A stretch of 64,000 nucleotides of DNA from Acanthococcus lagerstroemiae (Eukaryota > Arthropoda > Insecta > Hemiptera > Eriococcidae): the NCBI GenBank assembly GCA_031841125.1, contig CM063108.1:24665399-24729398 (forward strand). Reading direction: 5' to 3'. Shown here one piece after another: positions 46,172-57,639 of the stretch. A program made the translations under genes and the position numbers. Under the pieces are notes generated by a model. It was not told the origin of the DNA. It ran no database searches and saw only the letters and a list, made by a program, of their open reading frames with translations. How positions within the stretch are numbered: position 1 is the stretch's first letter; every line of letters begins with the position of its first letter.

Positions 46172-46255
46172 GATGCCCGAAAGGGTAGTTTCCGGTACCA
46201 GGGGTGCGGGGTCTCAGGGGCCACTTTGGCATGCGTGCATCACCATACGTCCCAC
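46172..46255 (+). mobile_element. Short fragment similar to the 3' end of the R1-like LINE at 53-56 kb
   Basis: GGGGTGCGG, (C/T)TTTGGCATG(C/T)GTGCATC and CC(A/G)TACG(T/C)CCC occur in the same order as at about 55,700-55,768 with about 80% identity. That region is the 3' untranslated end of the LINE at 53,149-55,782. Here it abuts the RTE endonuclease with no visible TSD. Confidence 0.65.
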
Positions 46256-47397
46256 CCCACCATAGCTTGCAGGGAAAGGCTCTTTGAATTTGAAAAATCT
46301 TGGGAGGGGATCGAAGTTGATACTGTGGGCATTGTAGAAACTAGAATTTTGGCCAAAAAATTAATGGCGCGAAAAAATGGGAATTATTTATTTTATAGCG
46401 GGCAAACTGAGTGTCATCGTGGCGTAGGTTTTCACATTCATTGTAAATGGACCAGTAAAGTCAAACAAGTCACGAGTATATTAGATAGGATTGGTTTGGT
46501 AAAACTGGGAATCAGTGAGAAAACAAACCTCCTCATTGTACAGGTCTATGCCCCCACTATGCAGGTAGACAGGAAATCAACTGTGGAATTTTATAATCAA
46601 TTAACAAAAGTGGTCAATGACGAAAAGGAGTATTACACGTTAGTGATTGGTGACTTTAATACGAAACTAGGAAGGGAAGACGCAAAGGCAAATTTTAGCT
46701 GTCTGGGGCAATTTTGTTCAAAGGGAAACTCAAATTCAGATGGGGAAATTTTGATCAATTTTGCTACAAAAGAAAATTTAAAAATTATGAAAACATTTTA
46801 CAAAAAGAGGGAAAAAGATAAATGAACTTGGTTATCCACAGATAATAAAACAAAAAATGAAATTGATAATTGCCTGAGCAACGACAAAAATATTGTAAAG
46901 GATGTTAAGGTAGTAAAGAACTTAGGTTTCTCATCAGACCATCGGCCACTAAATATTCAATTGATGATTCCAAAAAGATCATACGTAAAAAAATCTTCAA
47001 AAAACAAAAACATCCCGGACTACAAAATTATCGAGGCAGAACAAGAATTAAAAAACAAACTAAAAAATTGGAAAACTCTGGACAATAGTATTCAAGATCG
47101 ATATGATGGTCTACTGAAAATTTTAACAGAAACCATTAAAAAATTTGAAACAGTTATCTCAAAAAATTAATTCGATAGAGCCTTGTCATGAGAAACCTTA
47201 AAAATTTGTGAAAATAGGAACAATTTGACAAAAATAGGTGATAAAACGTTAAGGCAAAAAATAGTACTGATTGAATGTAGAAAGTTGGCACGGTAAAATA
47301 TCAGAAGTGATTTAAAAAAAGAAGAATTTAGAATTTTGTCGGAAATTTTAGAGGATTCAGGTTCTACCAAACAAACTGAAAAACAACTTATGAATTG

Positions 47398-47643
47398 CAG
47401 TGTCTTAGCCAAGGGGGAGGGATTAGGGGGTGACCCCCCCCCTTGAGATGAGAATTTTTATATTCTGGCAGTATCACAGTAAATGCGCGAAATGAAATTT
47501 AAATTTAGATGCATAATTGAAGTTGAAACGCACAACATACTGATAGTTAATATAAAAACATACAGTTCCTGTTAGGTGTACCCCCCCCCCCGCCCATAAT
47601 TTTGCTGATCCCCTCCCTTGAAAAAATCCGGGCTACGCCACTG
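47398..47643. mobile_element. hAT-like MITE, 246 bp, nested in the RTE LINE
   Basis: Left end CAGTGTCTTAGCC and right end GGGCTACGCCACTG are inverted repeats, with G- and C-rich runs inside each end (including C10 at 47,580). Flanks ATGAATTG (47,390-47,397) and ATGGATTG (47,644-47,651) match at 7 of 8. Removing it joins the LINE reading KQLMN to CKCLLPVIKNP. Confidence 0.9.
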
Positions 47644-48793
47644 ATGGATTGTAAATGTTTGCTCCCTGTAATTAAGAACCCAATGAGATCGGAGGTGGTA
47701 GATAGGACCGACATTACGGATGAAGCAACGAAATTCTATGCTAACCTGTACAGTGAGGAGGGGGCACCAGAGTACAGGAATTAAGAAGATATCACTCCTT
47801 TCCTGGAAGATGAGAGTGTCCAAGTTCTTGCTGGTCTGAAAAGTGGAAGGGCCGTGGGGCTCGACGGAATAGAGAACAGATACCTGAAATTTTTCATAGA
47901 CGAACTAGGTGTCCCATTGACGTAGATCTTTAATTGGATTCTCGAATCGGAAGAGATACCTGAGCAATGGGGGTTATCGGAAATCATCCTGTTATTTAAA
48001 AAAGAAGACAGGAAAGACTTGGGTAATTACAGACCGATCAGTCTTACTTCAAATGTTTCTAAACTATTCGCTAAATTATTTTAAAAAAATAGAATGTATA
48101 ATCAGTTGGACTGTGTTCAAGGTCAGAAATAAGCAGGATTTCGAAAAGGGAGATCAACGGTCGACCAAATTTTTATAATAAATCAACTGGGAGAAGAATG
48201 TAATGAATACAACATTCTATTGTGTATACTACCGATTGACTTTCAAAAAGCATTCGATTCCGTCCACCTCAATTACCTCTGGAATGCACTTAATAAACAG
48301 GGTATTCAGGCCAAATGTATTAGAATTTTGAGGAATCTGCATAAAATTGCAGAAGGGAGGGTGACAACAGATAAGGTCGGGCAAAAATTCAAAATCAAAA
48401 AAGGACTGAAACAAAGAGACCCTCTCTCGCCAAATTCGTTTAACTGTATTTTGGAGAAAGTGTTTGGAAATTTAAATTTGGGCGAGGAGGGGGTTGAGGT
48501 GGACGGAAAGAAATTAAATAACTTACGATTTGCGGACGATGTGGCCCTCATTGTACAGAGTAGGGAAGAGCTGTAACAAATGGCAGAGGAACTGCGAGTG
48601 TCCGGAGTAGAAGCTGGACTGGTGATCAACACCAAAAAAACGTTGTTACTGACAAACTGTGTGGAAAATTCAGAAATCAGATTGGATGGCGAAACGATAG
48701 TTAGGAGTGAAGAGGCAATCCACTTGGGACAGGTAATCGCATTTTCTGACAACCTGGAAAGAGAGTTAAAGAGAAGAAAAGCGAAAGCATGGG

Positions 48794-48801
48794 GTAGCTA
48801 C
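48794..48801. repeat. MITE left TSD
   Basis: GTAGCTAC, identical to 49,057-49,064. Confidence 0.95.
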
Positions 48802-49056
48802 CAGAGCAGTGCACGATACGAGTATATACTATATACTCATGTGGTATTCGGTATCGTATCGCTTAAAACGATACCGATTAGTATCGGCCGATACCGAGTA
48901 TACTCGGTATTGTAGCGACAGGTAGTCGTTTTCGTGATATGCTATCGACGATAACAAGTATCACTGATAAGGCATCACTACTGCACCACCTAAAATATAG
49001 CGCTAATCATAAAACGATTCCTGACCGAGTATTACTCGGTATTGTGCACTGCTCTG
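48802..49056. mobile_element. hAT-like MITE of a second family, 255 bp, perfect 8-bp TSD
   Basis: Ends CAGAGCAGTGCACGATACG and CGGTATTGTGCACTGCTCTG form an inverted repeat. The interior is dominated by CGATACCGA/ATACTCGGTAT words and is itself largely self-complementary. GTAGCTAC flanks both sides. Removing it restores the LINE reading KAWGSYWSLAKVFKG. Confidence 0.97.
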
Positions 49057-49064
49057 GTAGCTAC
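49057..49064. repeat. MITE right TSD
   Basis: GTAGCTAC, identical to 48,794-48,801. Confidence 0.95.
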
Positions 49065-49740
49065 TGGAGTCTAGCAAAAGTGTTTAAGGGGTTATTCTCC
49101 CAGGAAATGAAGAAGAAAATATTTGAAAGCTGTGTATTACCCAGTTTAACGCACGGGGCACAAACGTAGGCCCCCCACGGAACGATAGTTGATCGGACTG
49201 GCAAGAACCCAGATTGCCATGGAACGCTCAATGACTGGCTTGAAGAGGAAGGACAGAGTGAGCAATGTGGCAGTCAAGAGAAAGAGCAAAATCATCGATT
49301 ATAAAATCAGAAAACTCAAAATAGACTATGCCGGACACGTGGCCGGGAGGAAGGAAGTGAGTTTGGGAAAAGAAGGTATTAGTTTGGCAACCGAGGGTTA
49401 AAAAGGAAGGTAGGGAGACCCAAGTTAAGATGGGAAGACGAAATTATCCAGACGGGAGGGATAACCTGGGGGAGAAGTGCTAGAGACAGAAAGTGCTGGA
49501 AACGGGTAGGAGAGGCCTATCCCCAAGGATGGGCGCATGATGGATCGGGTGGCGCCGGTGATACCTGAATGCTGCCGAGAGTCTGATACAGACGGACTCG
49601 AAAATATTGTTTATAGTCTATAAAATGTGGAAATGTATCGTTCGTCGGAGGGTCTCGTGTCGCGGGCGTTCCAACCAATTGTACACATAAATATCATGTT
49701 CACTTATGGTGATTAAAGGCTGAATTGATTGATTGAATTG

Positions 49741-49917
49741 ATAATGCCCAGTTGCGACTCACTTGGGCAAAAACTTGTAACTAGAGACAAGAGAAACTCA
49801 AAACTAGATTTAAGCAACGAGTGTCCAGAACGCCTAATCAGCAAGGACACGGATGACTGTAACCCCTAATCTACTCAACTTCCAAAAAATGACAATAACA
49901 ATGGAAAGAACAATAAA
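49741..49917. repeat. Direct repeat flanking the RTE LINE, right copy
   Basis: It follows the RTE 3' tail directly (GAATTGATAATG/CCCAGTTGCGACTC) and matches 45,519-45,700. A head-to-tail second RTE copy, of which only the leader survives, would explain this. The copy is broken by the MITE at 49,918. Confidence 0.85.
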
Positions 49918-50268
49918 CAGGGTGTCTACAAGATCAGGAAATCAGGAAAAGTCAGGATTTCTGAAAGTAGGTCTGGAAGTCAGGAAAACTTCAGAAAATT
50001 TCAAGAAATTCAACTGAAAAGTCAGGGAAAAATTAGTGTATTACCATCCAGTGGAAGATTCTGTAAGAAATTCCATAATATGAATAAATTGAAATCAAGA
50101 AATACTGTTCTATGGACGTAATGAATTCGTGTACAGGAAACCCTTTCCTCCCTTTCTTCACGATTCAACTGGCGTAACGTAACTGTCTTATGCCAAAGTG
50201 GCCACAAAAAAGGAGGCGGTCAGGAAAAAGTAAGGAACAAAGCTTTTGAAGAGTCTGTAGACACCCTG
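49918..50268. mobile_element. TIR element (CAGGGTGTCTAC family), 351 bp
   Basis: CAGGGTGTCTAC at the left end and GTAGACACCCTG at the right end are perfect 12-bp inverted repeats. The left interior has repeated TCAGGAAA words, mirrored near the right end by GGTCAGGAAAAAGTAAGG in the same sense. ATAAA directly abuts both ends, but the full 8-mers do not match. Non-coding. Confidence 0.85.
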
Positions 50269-53130
50269 ATAAAACAAAGAATTTCACAAATAACGGAAGA
50301 GGGATCTACTGAAACAATCAAATGAAAATAGGAAGGAACTCTGAATGTAAAAACTGTGGTAACCGACGGCGAGGCTCCTAGGGTAACAGGAGTGTTGGTC
50401 GGCATGAAGATGGAACCACTGTTAGGCCACGACTCGCTGAGGGGGTCTACAGGGCGGTTGGATTAGGCACTGGAGGCTTACGAGATCCTACGTGTTCGTG
50501 TGGAAGTAACCCAGGGTTTGCTGAGTATAAAGCAGTTGGAACACCTCGAGTAACTGATCTTACTCTAGTCCGATGGCAAGTAGGTAAGAAACAGATTACG
50601 AGATAACGTGTACTTAAGAACAAGAAACAATCAAGTGTACGTTACGTGTCGTCCAAATACTTATAAATCTACGTGAACAGAAAACGGAATCTTCGGTGAA
50701 AGATTGGACAGTTCGGGTCCTCTTGGATGGTCGTAACGAGGTGACGGTAATGTTGTCTCGGCGAGTCACTTGCGGTCCAAGGTGTACGAACGGTGTTACA
50801 AACTACCGGTTGCGAATACGCCGAAAATGAACGAAATTCGAAAAACCTACGGTTGAAGAATAATTTCGAGTTAGCGAAAAGTTCACGCAAATTTAGCGAA
50901 AATACTCAAAATGGTATTAGACCAGAAAAAGCGTTATAGAATTTTCCATTGGTCGTCCTTCGTCCACGTCCAAAAACCGAGTCCCCGCTGCCGCGTTTTC
51001 TCCGATAGTCATCGGTGAGTTTTCCTCTCCTCTCTCAACAGGTCAAGGAAGTCACGTAAGGTAGGAAAAGTCGATAAAATCGAAAAAGAGTGGGCAGAAC
51101 AGTATTATTGGGATAGGACAGGAAATAACGAGAAAAGACATACATGTTTGGAGAAGTGAGAGAAAGAGAACTCGTTTTCGTATCAATCGAATGAATCGAT
51201 ATCAACGCCTTGACCATCCGGAAACTGCGTAGCTCGATTACCACAGAACTTTAAAAAATAGAGAAAACTTGAAAAAACTCGAAGAAGCATTTTAAGATAC
51301 AAAAATCTGTATATTGGGTTTGGCAGAAGTGCGGAGACCTCGGATTCCAGGGACTTCTAGTATGTTGATCAGTAATGTCGTCTGACCGTCTGTGCAAAAA
51401 TCCAACTTCTTGCCTACTTGTTCACTCTAATCATCTGGTCTCTGCGTTGAGTTCGTCGACGGTCGACCGCATACAGGCACAAGGTAGGCCTATTCACTTA
51501 GCACCCAAAAAGTGAAAGAGCATGAGTATATTTTGGCGCCTCCAACGAGCCAGATGCGTGCCAATTCACTTACGCTCAAGAAATTCACAGCCATGCCGTG
51601 CTGTGAATATTTTGTACGCAATTCTTGTACCAAAAAAAAAAAAAAAAAAAAAAAAAAGCGAAATTGTAACGCACGTTTGACTCCTTGCAAGACCTTTATC
51701 GCCGTGCACTCTTCGCGTTTTCTTTTCTCTTTCTTTCGGCATCTCTCGCTTATTTTTCCTCTCCGTATTCGACGTCGCTGTCAAAATAAGATTCCTTAAA
51801 ATACGACGAAAGAAGTAAATTTCGTCGAAAATATGAGTGCACGAAGAAAGGAAAAAAAAAAAGAGGTACAGAATTGGATTGGAACGAATCTTCATTACAT
51901 CGGATGAATAATACGTTTTGACGTTATTTCCCATAGGATTACTGATAGGGTTCGGTGAAATAAGTTTTGTTTTAGCCTGAGGCGATCCGTATGAACTGTT
52001 GTTACCCTTTCAACGTGCAGTGGGACAGGCCGACGCACACATCCGAGGAGTGAACACACGGATAGACGCGAGAGAATACAGCACGTGAATAGCACACATG
52101 ATAACCACAAACGGCGTGTTTGCGGAACCCGATTTTGAGTATCCGTTTTGTGGAATTCGCATTTTTTCGTACGGATCACTAAACGAGTTCTTATGTAAAG
52201 GTATCTGGAGTTAGTCGTATTTTCCTCAAACGTAACGAGGTCCCAGTGGTTTACTGATCTGAAAATGCGTTACTAGCACCATCGGACAGAATTTGCTCAT
52301 CATTTCGAAATCAAATTAGGTTGTTGGTTTTTATCTTCTAGGACGAGAAACTGCGAGAGAAAGCACATCATGAGCCAGGATTGTAACCAGCCTCACACAC
52401 CAAGAAGGGAAATCATAATTTTTAGCGGCAAATTGAGATTGGGTGGGAGCCGGAGGGACAATGGATTTTCTTTTTGACTCAAGCGAGCATACAGTTTGTT
52501 TTAAGTTGGGTCGCGCTTTCATCTTTCATTTGCCCCCCCCCCCTGGTACAACTTAAAACTCTGTAATGGTTACAATGGTTGCAATCGTTCCTGGGCGGGT
52601 GGGACAGTTCTTGAGGAAGAGCTCTTTTGAAGAAAACTGTCATTCATGCAAGTCTACCCCCAATGCTCGAAACCGGTCTATAATCAAAGATGATGTCATA
52701 ATTTTGTCCCTAATTTATGCGATTTCGTGTTCTTTCCGCTTCAGAGCTTCGTGGTCGGGGGGGGGGGGATTTGAGTCGTGAAACCGCCCTCTAACAATGA
52801 TCTGGCGAAGTCCCTGCTTCCATTCCATCAAAAAAGGGGAAAAACAGCTGGGATGCTGCCCATCAAACTGGATTTTAGAATCGTAAATTAAGTCATAATT
52901 TCTCATTTTATACAATTTTGTGCTACCAACCTCCAATTTTGTGATTATGCACCTTCCAAAAAATTCAAAAACTGTGGTTAGAAGGGTGCTGCTGGAGACA
53001 TGCCAGTCCAAAATTGGATTTCAGTGAATTTGGGCATAGTTATCAATATTCGGAATCATCGAGTACACGCGTATTTATGGGGGGGGGGGTACAATGGGCA
53101 CCGTAGGATCTAAAAATTGAAGATAGGATA
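50269..53130. other. No recognised gene
   Basis: It contains a 27-nt A-run at 51,632-51,657, C- and G-runs at 52,535, 52,757 and 53,080 like those of the hAT MITEs, and several open frames without known domains. The G-runs may mark further decayed MITEs, but no TIR pairs could be matched. Confidence 0.4.
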
Positions 53131-53135
53131 TGTAC

Positions 53136-53148
53136 ATGTACTAGGTAC
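53136..53148. repeat. LINE left target-site duplication
   Basis: ATGTACTAGGTAC, 13 bp, identical to 55,783-55,795. Confidence 0.95.
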
Positions 53149-55782
53149 CTTTGCTGTGGCAAGGGAGAGAGTGGTCGCTACTCCAAGGAAGCTGGGAAGA
53201 TGGGCGACTAGCAAGCTAGACAAGGACAAGCTGGAAGCAGCTCTGCTAGTCAGCAGCTGGAGCAGAGAAGAGGCAGAAGATAGCGAGAACGCAGAAGAGG
53301 CGGCGGAGAAGCTACACCGAAGAGTAGCTGCCGTCTGCGATACCACAATGCCCCGCCGTGGTCCGCCGAGGAAGAAAGGAGAGACATATTGGTGGACCGT
53401 GGACATTGCCCATCTGAAGTCCGAGGCCAATCGGTTGCGCAGAAGATATCAACGTGCACGTGACCGAGAGGAGGCGCAATTGGTGGCTGAGGAATACCAG
53501 CGCTCTCGGAAAAACCTGAAGACTGCAATCAGACACAGCAAGGTGAGATGCTGGGGAGAGCTGTGCAGCCTGGTGGAGGAAGAACCTTTTGGAAAACCCT
53601 ACCGAATAGTGATGAAGAAGGTCGGGGGTCCTCCCACAACCGAGCGTATGAAGTTGGACGCTGTGCAATAGATAGTGGACCATCTATTTCCGCAACGCCC
53701 AGCATCGACGGACACACCTCTGGAAGTGGACACCGTACCACCACTGATGACAGCGGAAATCGACGCGGCAGTAGACAGAATACGTACGAAAGCGAAGAAG
53801 GCGCCGGGAAGACTGGCTGCAATCTTCAATGCAGCGTTAAGCGGAGCAGTATTCCCCGCCAGATAGAAGATGAGCTCGGTCGCTTGGTTCTGTTGCCGAA
53901 GCCAAGAAAACCAGTCGGCGGGCTATCGTCATACCGGCCGTTATGTTTGCTGGACACGTTGGCAAGATTTTCGAGTGGATAATCGCAAACAGGTAGGAGA
54001 AACACTTACGAGGGAGGCGCGCATTAAGCTCCAACCAGTGTGGATTCCGAGCTGGAAGATCGACGATTGATGCTGCCGAGAAGTTGAAGAGGGTCGCACA
54101 GTCAGCGATCCAAAAGCTCCAATTCGGTGCAGCCGTCAACCCTCGACACACAGAATGCGTTCTGTACGATGCCATGGACGCGCATATTGGAGGCACAGGA
54201 GAACGCATCAGTCCCCGCGTACTTAAGCGAAATCATCCAGGAATACTTCCATGGTCGATAATTCTCGCCGAAATTGCTGCGGGTGTGGTGCAGCGAGAGA
54301 TCAGTTCTTGGTTCACTCCTGTGGAACGTCGGGTTTAACGGCATTCTGCGAGTAGAAGTACCACCAGAGGTGAACATCGTCTGTTACGCCGATGACACGC
54401 TGGTGGTCGCAGTTGAAGACGACGTCGCCTCGCTTGAAAGCAAGGTGAACGCGGGACTGGAGGCACTGACCCGTTGGATCGAGTCGGCCGGGTTGTGCCT
54501 AGCAGCCGAGAAGACAGAAGCGATGTTGTTTACACGCCGTCGACAGTACAACCCTCCTTTCTTTCGCCTAAAGCGAGCGGAGATTGCGCCCTGTACAGCC
54601 CTGAAGTACCTTGGGCTGTGGTTCGACGGGAAGCTGTCGTTCAGAGAACATGCGAAGAGGACTGCACAGAAAGCGGGGAGAGTCGTAGCCGGATTAAACC
54701 CACTCATGCCGAACCTAGGAAGGCCGACAGAGAAGAAACGTAAGCTGCTGGCGACCGCTGCCATGTCGGTCCTCCTATATGGGGCGTCAATCTGGTCCGA
54801 CGCCATTGGTGCCAGAGAGTACAGAAGAACCGATCCGGTAAGGGTCCAACGGAAGGCTGCACTGAGGTGTGTCAGTACCTGTCGCACTGTCTCCACAGAG
54901 GCAGTTTGCGTGCTTGCAGGTATAGATAGCATCAGTGGAGTTACTAGCAGTTGAGCGGAAGAGGGTATACAGCGCAACGCGGAAGATGCCACCGAAGAGC
55001 AGTGCGGCGCTACGAGTCAAGCGGGATAATGGGCAATCTACGCTTGCCATGTCGGAAGAGCGGCTCTCTCGCAGAAGGGAGAGTGGACCCGACTGCTGGT
55101 ACGCGACCTCAATGCATGGTTGGGCAGATGCAATGGCCAGCTGTACTTCTACCTCACGCAGGTGATGGGCGGCCTTGGAGTGTTCAACAAGTACCTGCAC
55201 CGGATGGGCGCAGCAGAAAGCCCACGGTGCTCCTACTGCGCTGCAGGAGGGCGAGATGATGATGCCTGGCACACCCTGTTCGAATGTCCGGCATTCGACC
55301 AAAAGAGGGAAGAAGCGGTGGCCGCCGTTCAGAACGCGGGCGTTGAGCCGCTTACACCGGAGAACCTGGTCCTGACCATTCTGAAGAGCAGAGCGGGATG
55401 GGATCAGGCAGCTGCTTTTGTCAAGAAGATGTTGGGCCGCAAGATGGAGCTGGAGTAGCAGAGACAAAGGCAGCGGACACAGCACCCTATGCCGGCACTC
55501 GCCATCCCACCAACATCGACAACGACGATGTAACGGCTGCCAACAACCGATGAAGAAGACGATCCGGCGCAACTCGACAGCGAAGAGACAGAAGAACAAG
55601 ACACCGTGAATTCGCCGCCATGAAGAAGCGACAGGAGAATTGGGGATAGCCAGAGCTACTTCAAAGCGATCCTCTCCTATTCTGACGCAGGCCCATTCGA
55701 GGAGTTTCCAGGATGGGGGTGCGGTGTCCCGAGGCCAATTTGGCATGTGTGCATCGCCGTACGCCCCTCTATCATCGAATCA
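53149..55782 (+). pseudogene. R1-like LINE, 5'-truncated, bounded by a 13-bp TSD
   Basis: A G+C-rich island. The endonuclease is absent: the copy begins in the pre-RT linker (WWTVDIAHLKSEANRLRRRY, about 53,390-53,450). RT follows: PPLMTAEIDAAVDRIRTKAK, a frameshift near 53,805, AALSGAVFPAR, LPKPRKPVGG and SSYRPLCLLDTLA at 53,895-53,960. Then come frameshifts, FRAGRSTIDAAEKLKRV (spread over two frames, 54,045-54,095), QREISSWF, VCYADDTLVV with YADD at 54,385-54,396, AAEKTEAMLFTRRR, ALKYLGLWFDGKLSF, ATAAMSVLLYGASIWSDAI and RVQRKAALRCVSTCRTVST. A shift at about 54,950 leads to LLAVERKRVY. The C-terminal zinc knuckle CSYCAAGGRDDDAWHTLFEC is at 55,228-55,287, and the stop at 55,456. The 324-bp 3' end has no poly-A. 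The 13-bp TSD fixes both ends. About six lesions; inactive. Confidence 0.95.
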
Positions 55783-55795
55783 ATGTACTAGGTAC
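55783..55795. repeat. LINE right target-site duplication
   Basis: ATGTACTAGGTAC, identical to 53,136-53,148. Confidence 0.95.
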
Positions 55796-55859
55796 TCTGA
55801 TCTGAATTATAATTTTCGCTAATTTTTCAGTATACATTTGCTGATCGAGTCATTAACAT

Positions 55860-55970
55860 AGACCGATCGTCCCCGCCAATTTCCCGAAATCACTTTCCCG
55901 AATGATCATTGTCCCGAAACCATTTTTCACGAACGACTTGTTCCCAATGTTTTCTTCCCGAATAGAAAAG
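55860..55970. repeat. TTCCCGAA word array, MULE-terminus-like
   Basis: (T)TTCCCGAA, or close variants, occurs about six times spaced 14-20 bp (AATTTCCCGAAATCAC, TTTCCCGAATGATC, TTGTCCCGAAACC, TTTTCACGAACGAC, TTGTTCCCAATG, TTCTTCCCGAATAG). The design copies the TTTCACCG arrays at the ends of the 42-kb MULE with a different word. No partner array or transposase was found, so this may be a solo end. Confidence 0.6.
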
Positions 55971-57635
55971 ACAGAAAAGTTTTTAATTTTCATTATTTTT
56001 ACAATTTTTTTTTTTTTTTAAACATTAAATTCGATTATAAATCAACATTGTACAAAAAATTAGGTTTTATTTTATTATCGATTAACATTATACGAAAGGG
56101 TTAGAAAATACTCGAGCTCTATCTATACCATCATAGTCGGAATAGTTGCGAACTATTTCCGAATTTTCTTGTAGCAAGAACCAATACTCGGCCGCATTGA
56201 AATTCAACCTCTTTCGTGGAACATTGCTTCAAAAGCATTTTTGTTTGAAACTTTTTTCGATAAACTGAGTATTTCTCGACTTATCGCCGTATGTTCAGAA
56301 ATTTTTTGGTATTTCGCACCCACGCGGAGTTCAAGAGCGCTCAGATTTTAAGGAACTTTCAGATCGTCGACGAGTAATGTCATCTGATTCTGCACGACAA
56401 AATTCAGCTCGTAAATTTTTCGTAAATTTTTTCATTCGCCATTTTAGTGGCTAATTTTGGTGGAACCATTGCAATATCAGCGATGACAAAATTTAAAAGC
56501 GTTTGAATTCGTTCAACGTCCACGTGCCTTTAGCCCCGAGAAGTGGAAGCTCGAAGCTAATTTGGATCTAAAAGTTGTTCCGCATTCCACGCATCTTCAG
56601 CCCGAGAACGGGAATTCCGTTCGAGAGTTTCGTTTCTCGAACTCAACCCCGCTGATGGCCGTGACATTTTCCTCTGTCGGATATTCTTCGCGGTTTCTGG
56701 CCTTGAAACTGCCCGACATAACTCGAAATTACGGAGCTAGTGGCATGCGGTTGCCACATTGAGCAAAATTTCCTTCCAATCTCGAGCGAGATGAAGTTGA
56801 CGGGCTCGTATAACGGAGGACCTAAAATATATATGCCCCCCTCCCTCCCGGAAAGCGAAACCGCACGTTTGACGTTATCTTTACGAACGTAAGCCCCCGA
56901 ATCTCACACGTGAATCGTCGGCCCCGGGTTGCGGTTTCACGGGGCGAGAAAATCGACTATTTCCGCCGAAGATGTCAGAGAGCGAACAGAAGCAGGAGAA
57001 GAAAAAGTTCTATTACACTTCTTGTTCTTTTATTCGTGAAACCATTATATATCGGTAGTTCAAAAAAATAAAATCAGATCGACCAGATATCGAATGCTGA
57101 CGGCTCTTTGAAACGCGCCTACCTAAACGCGGGGATATCGAATTTGTCAAGTACTTCCGTTCTGCTTTTGAACATTTTGTTTTATTCGAAATCGAAAAAA
57201 TATTTCCTATTCTTCGGCCGTATTCAATTCGAAACCCTACGTGGCGGGGTGAACGTTTTGTTGCAACTCAGGAAACGGAGAACAATGATAGAAAACTAAG
57301 ATGTTCGTGGTTTAATAGTTTTTTTTATTTTATTTTTTCTTTCGAAGATATATAGATTTTCTTTCGCGTATTTCCTTAATAACGAAAGGCCACGACATAA
57401 ACGTCTCTTTTTGTGTTGAAATCATCGAGGATGATGTAAAAGGCTGTCGAATACGTTTCGAGCGGTATCCATACCCGGAGTTTGTGAGGCTGAACTGTGG
57501 GATTACTGTCGTAGGTATCTCCTGATTATGAATGTGACCCTCTGGGTCTTATTACTATTTCTTTGAAGCTGGTCGAAACTGAAGATTTCTAAAATTAAAA
57601 AAGAACCTATAAAATCTATAATCAAACTTTCTCCT
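55971..57635. other. No recognised gene
   Basis: Open frames at 56,562-56,762 and 57,108-57,299 have no known domain. Composition is higher in G+C between 56,500 and 56,960. No TE ends seen. Confidence 0.45.
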
Positions 57636-57639
57636 CTTT

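Larger units (their letters stand above)
46256..49740 (+). pseudogene. RTE-type LINE: APE endonuclease plus reverse transcriptase, moderately preserved
   Basis: Endonuclease (to about 46,990): EVDTVGIVETRI, HRGVGFHI, NLLIVQVYAPTM, GDFNTKLGRE with GDFN at 46,649-46,660, and SDHRPL with its catalytic Asp-His at 46,934-46,942. Linker (46,961-47,397): ELKNKLKNWKTLDNS, RYDGLLKILTETI. RT: LKSGRAVGLDGIENRYLKF at 47,833-47,890, NYRPISLTSNVSKLF, AGFRKGRSTVDQI, LPIDFQKAFDSV at 48,229-48,264, KGLKQRDPLSPNSF, FADD at 48,529-48,540, EAIHLGQVIAF. After a nested MITE it continues with SLAKVFKGLFSQE, LPSLTHGAQT, IAMERSMTGLKRKDRV and a 3' leaderless tail ending TGAATTGATTGATTGAATTG. About ten stops or frameshifts. 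The first APE strand (GTWNVR) is missing. Two MITEs (47,398-47,643 and 48,802-49,056) split it. Confidence 0.9.

Noticed and set aside
51566..51934. 122-codon minus-strand frame through the A27 run
   Set aside because: It contains a poly-Phe stretch from the homopolymer; no domain.
54384..55746. Long minus-strand frames (202 and 319 codons) opposite the 53-kb LINE
   Set aside because: Shadows of the G+C-rich LINE ORF on the other strand.
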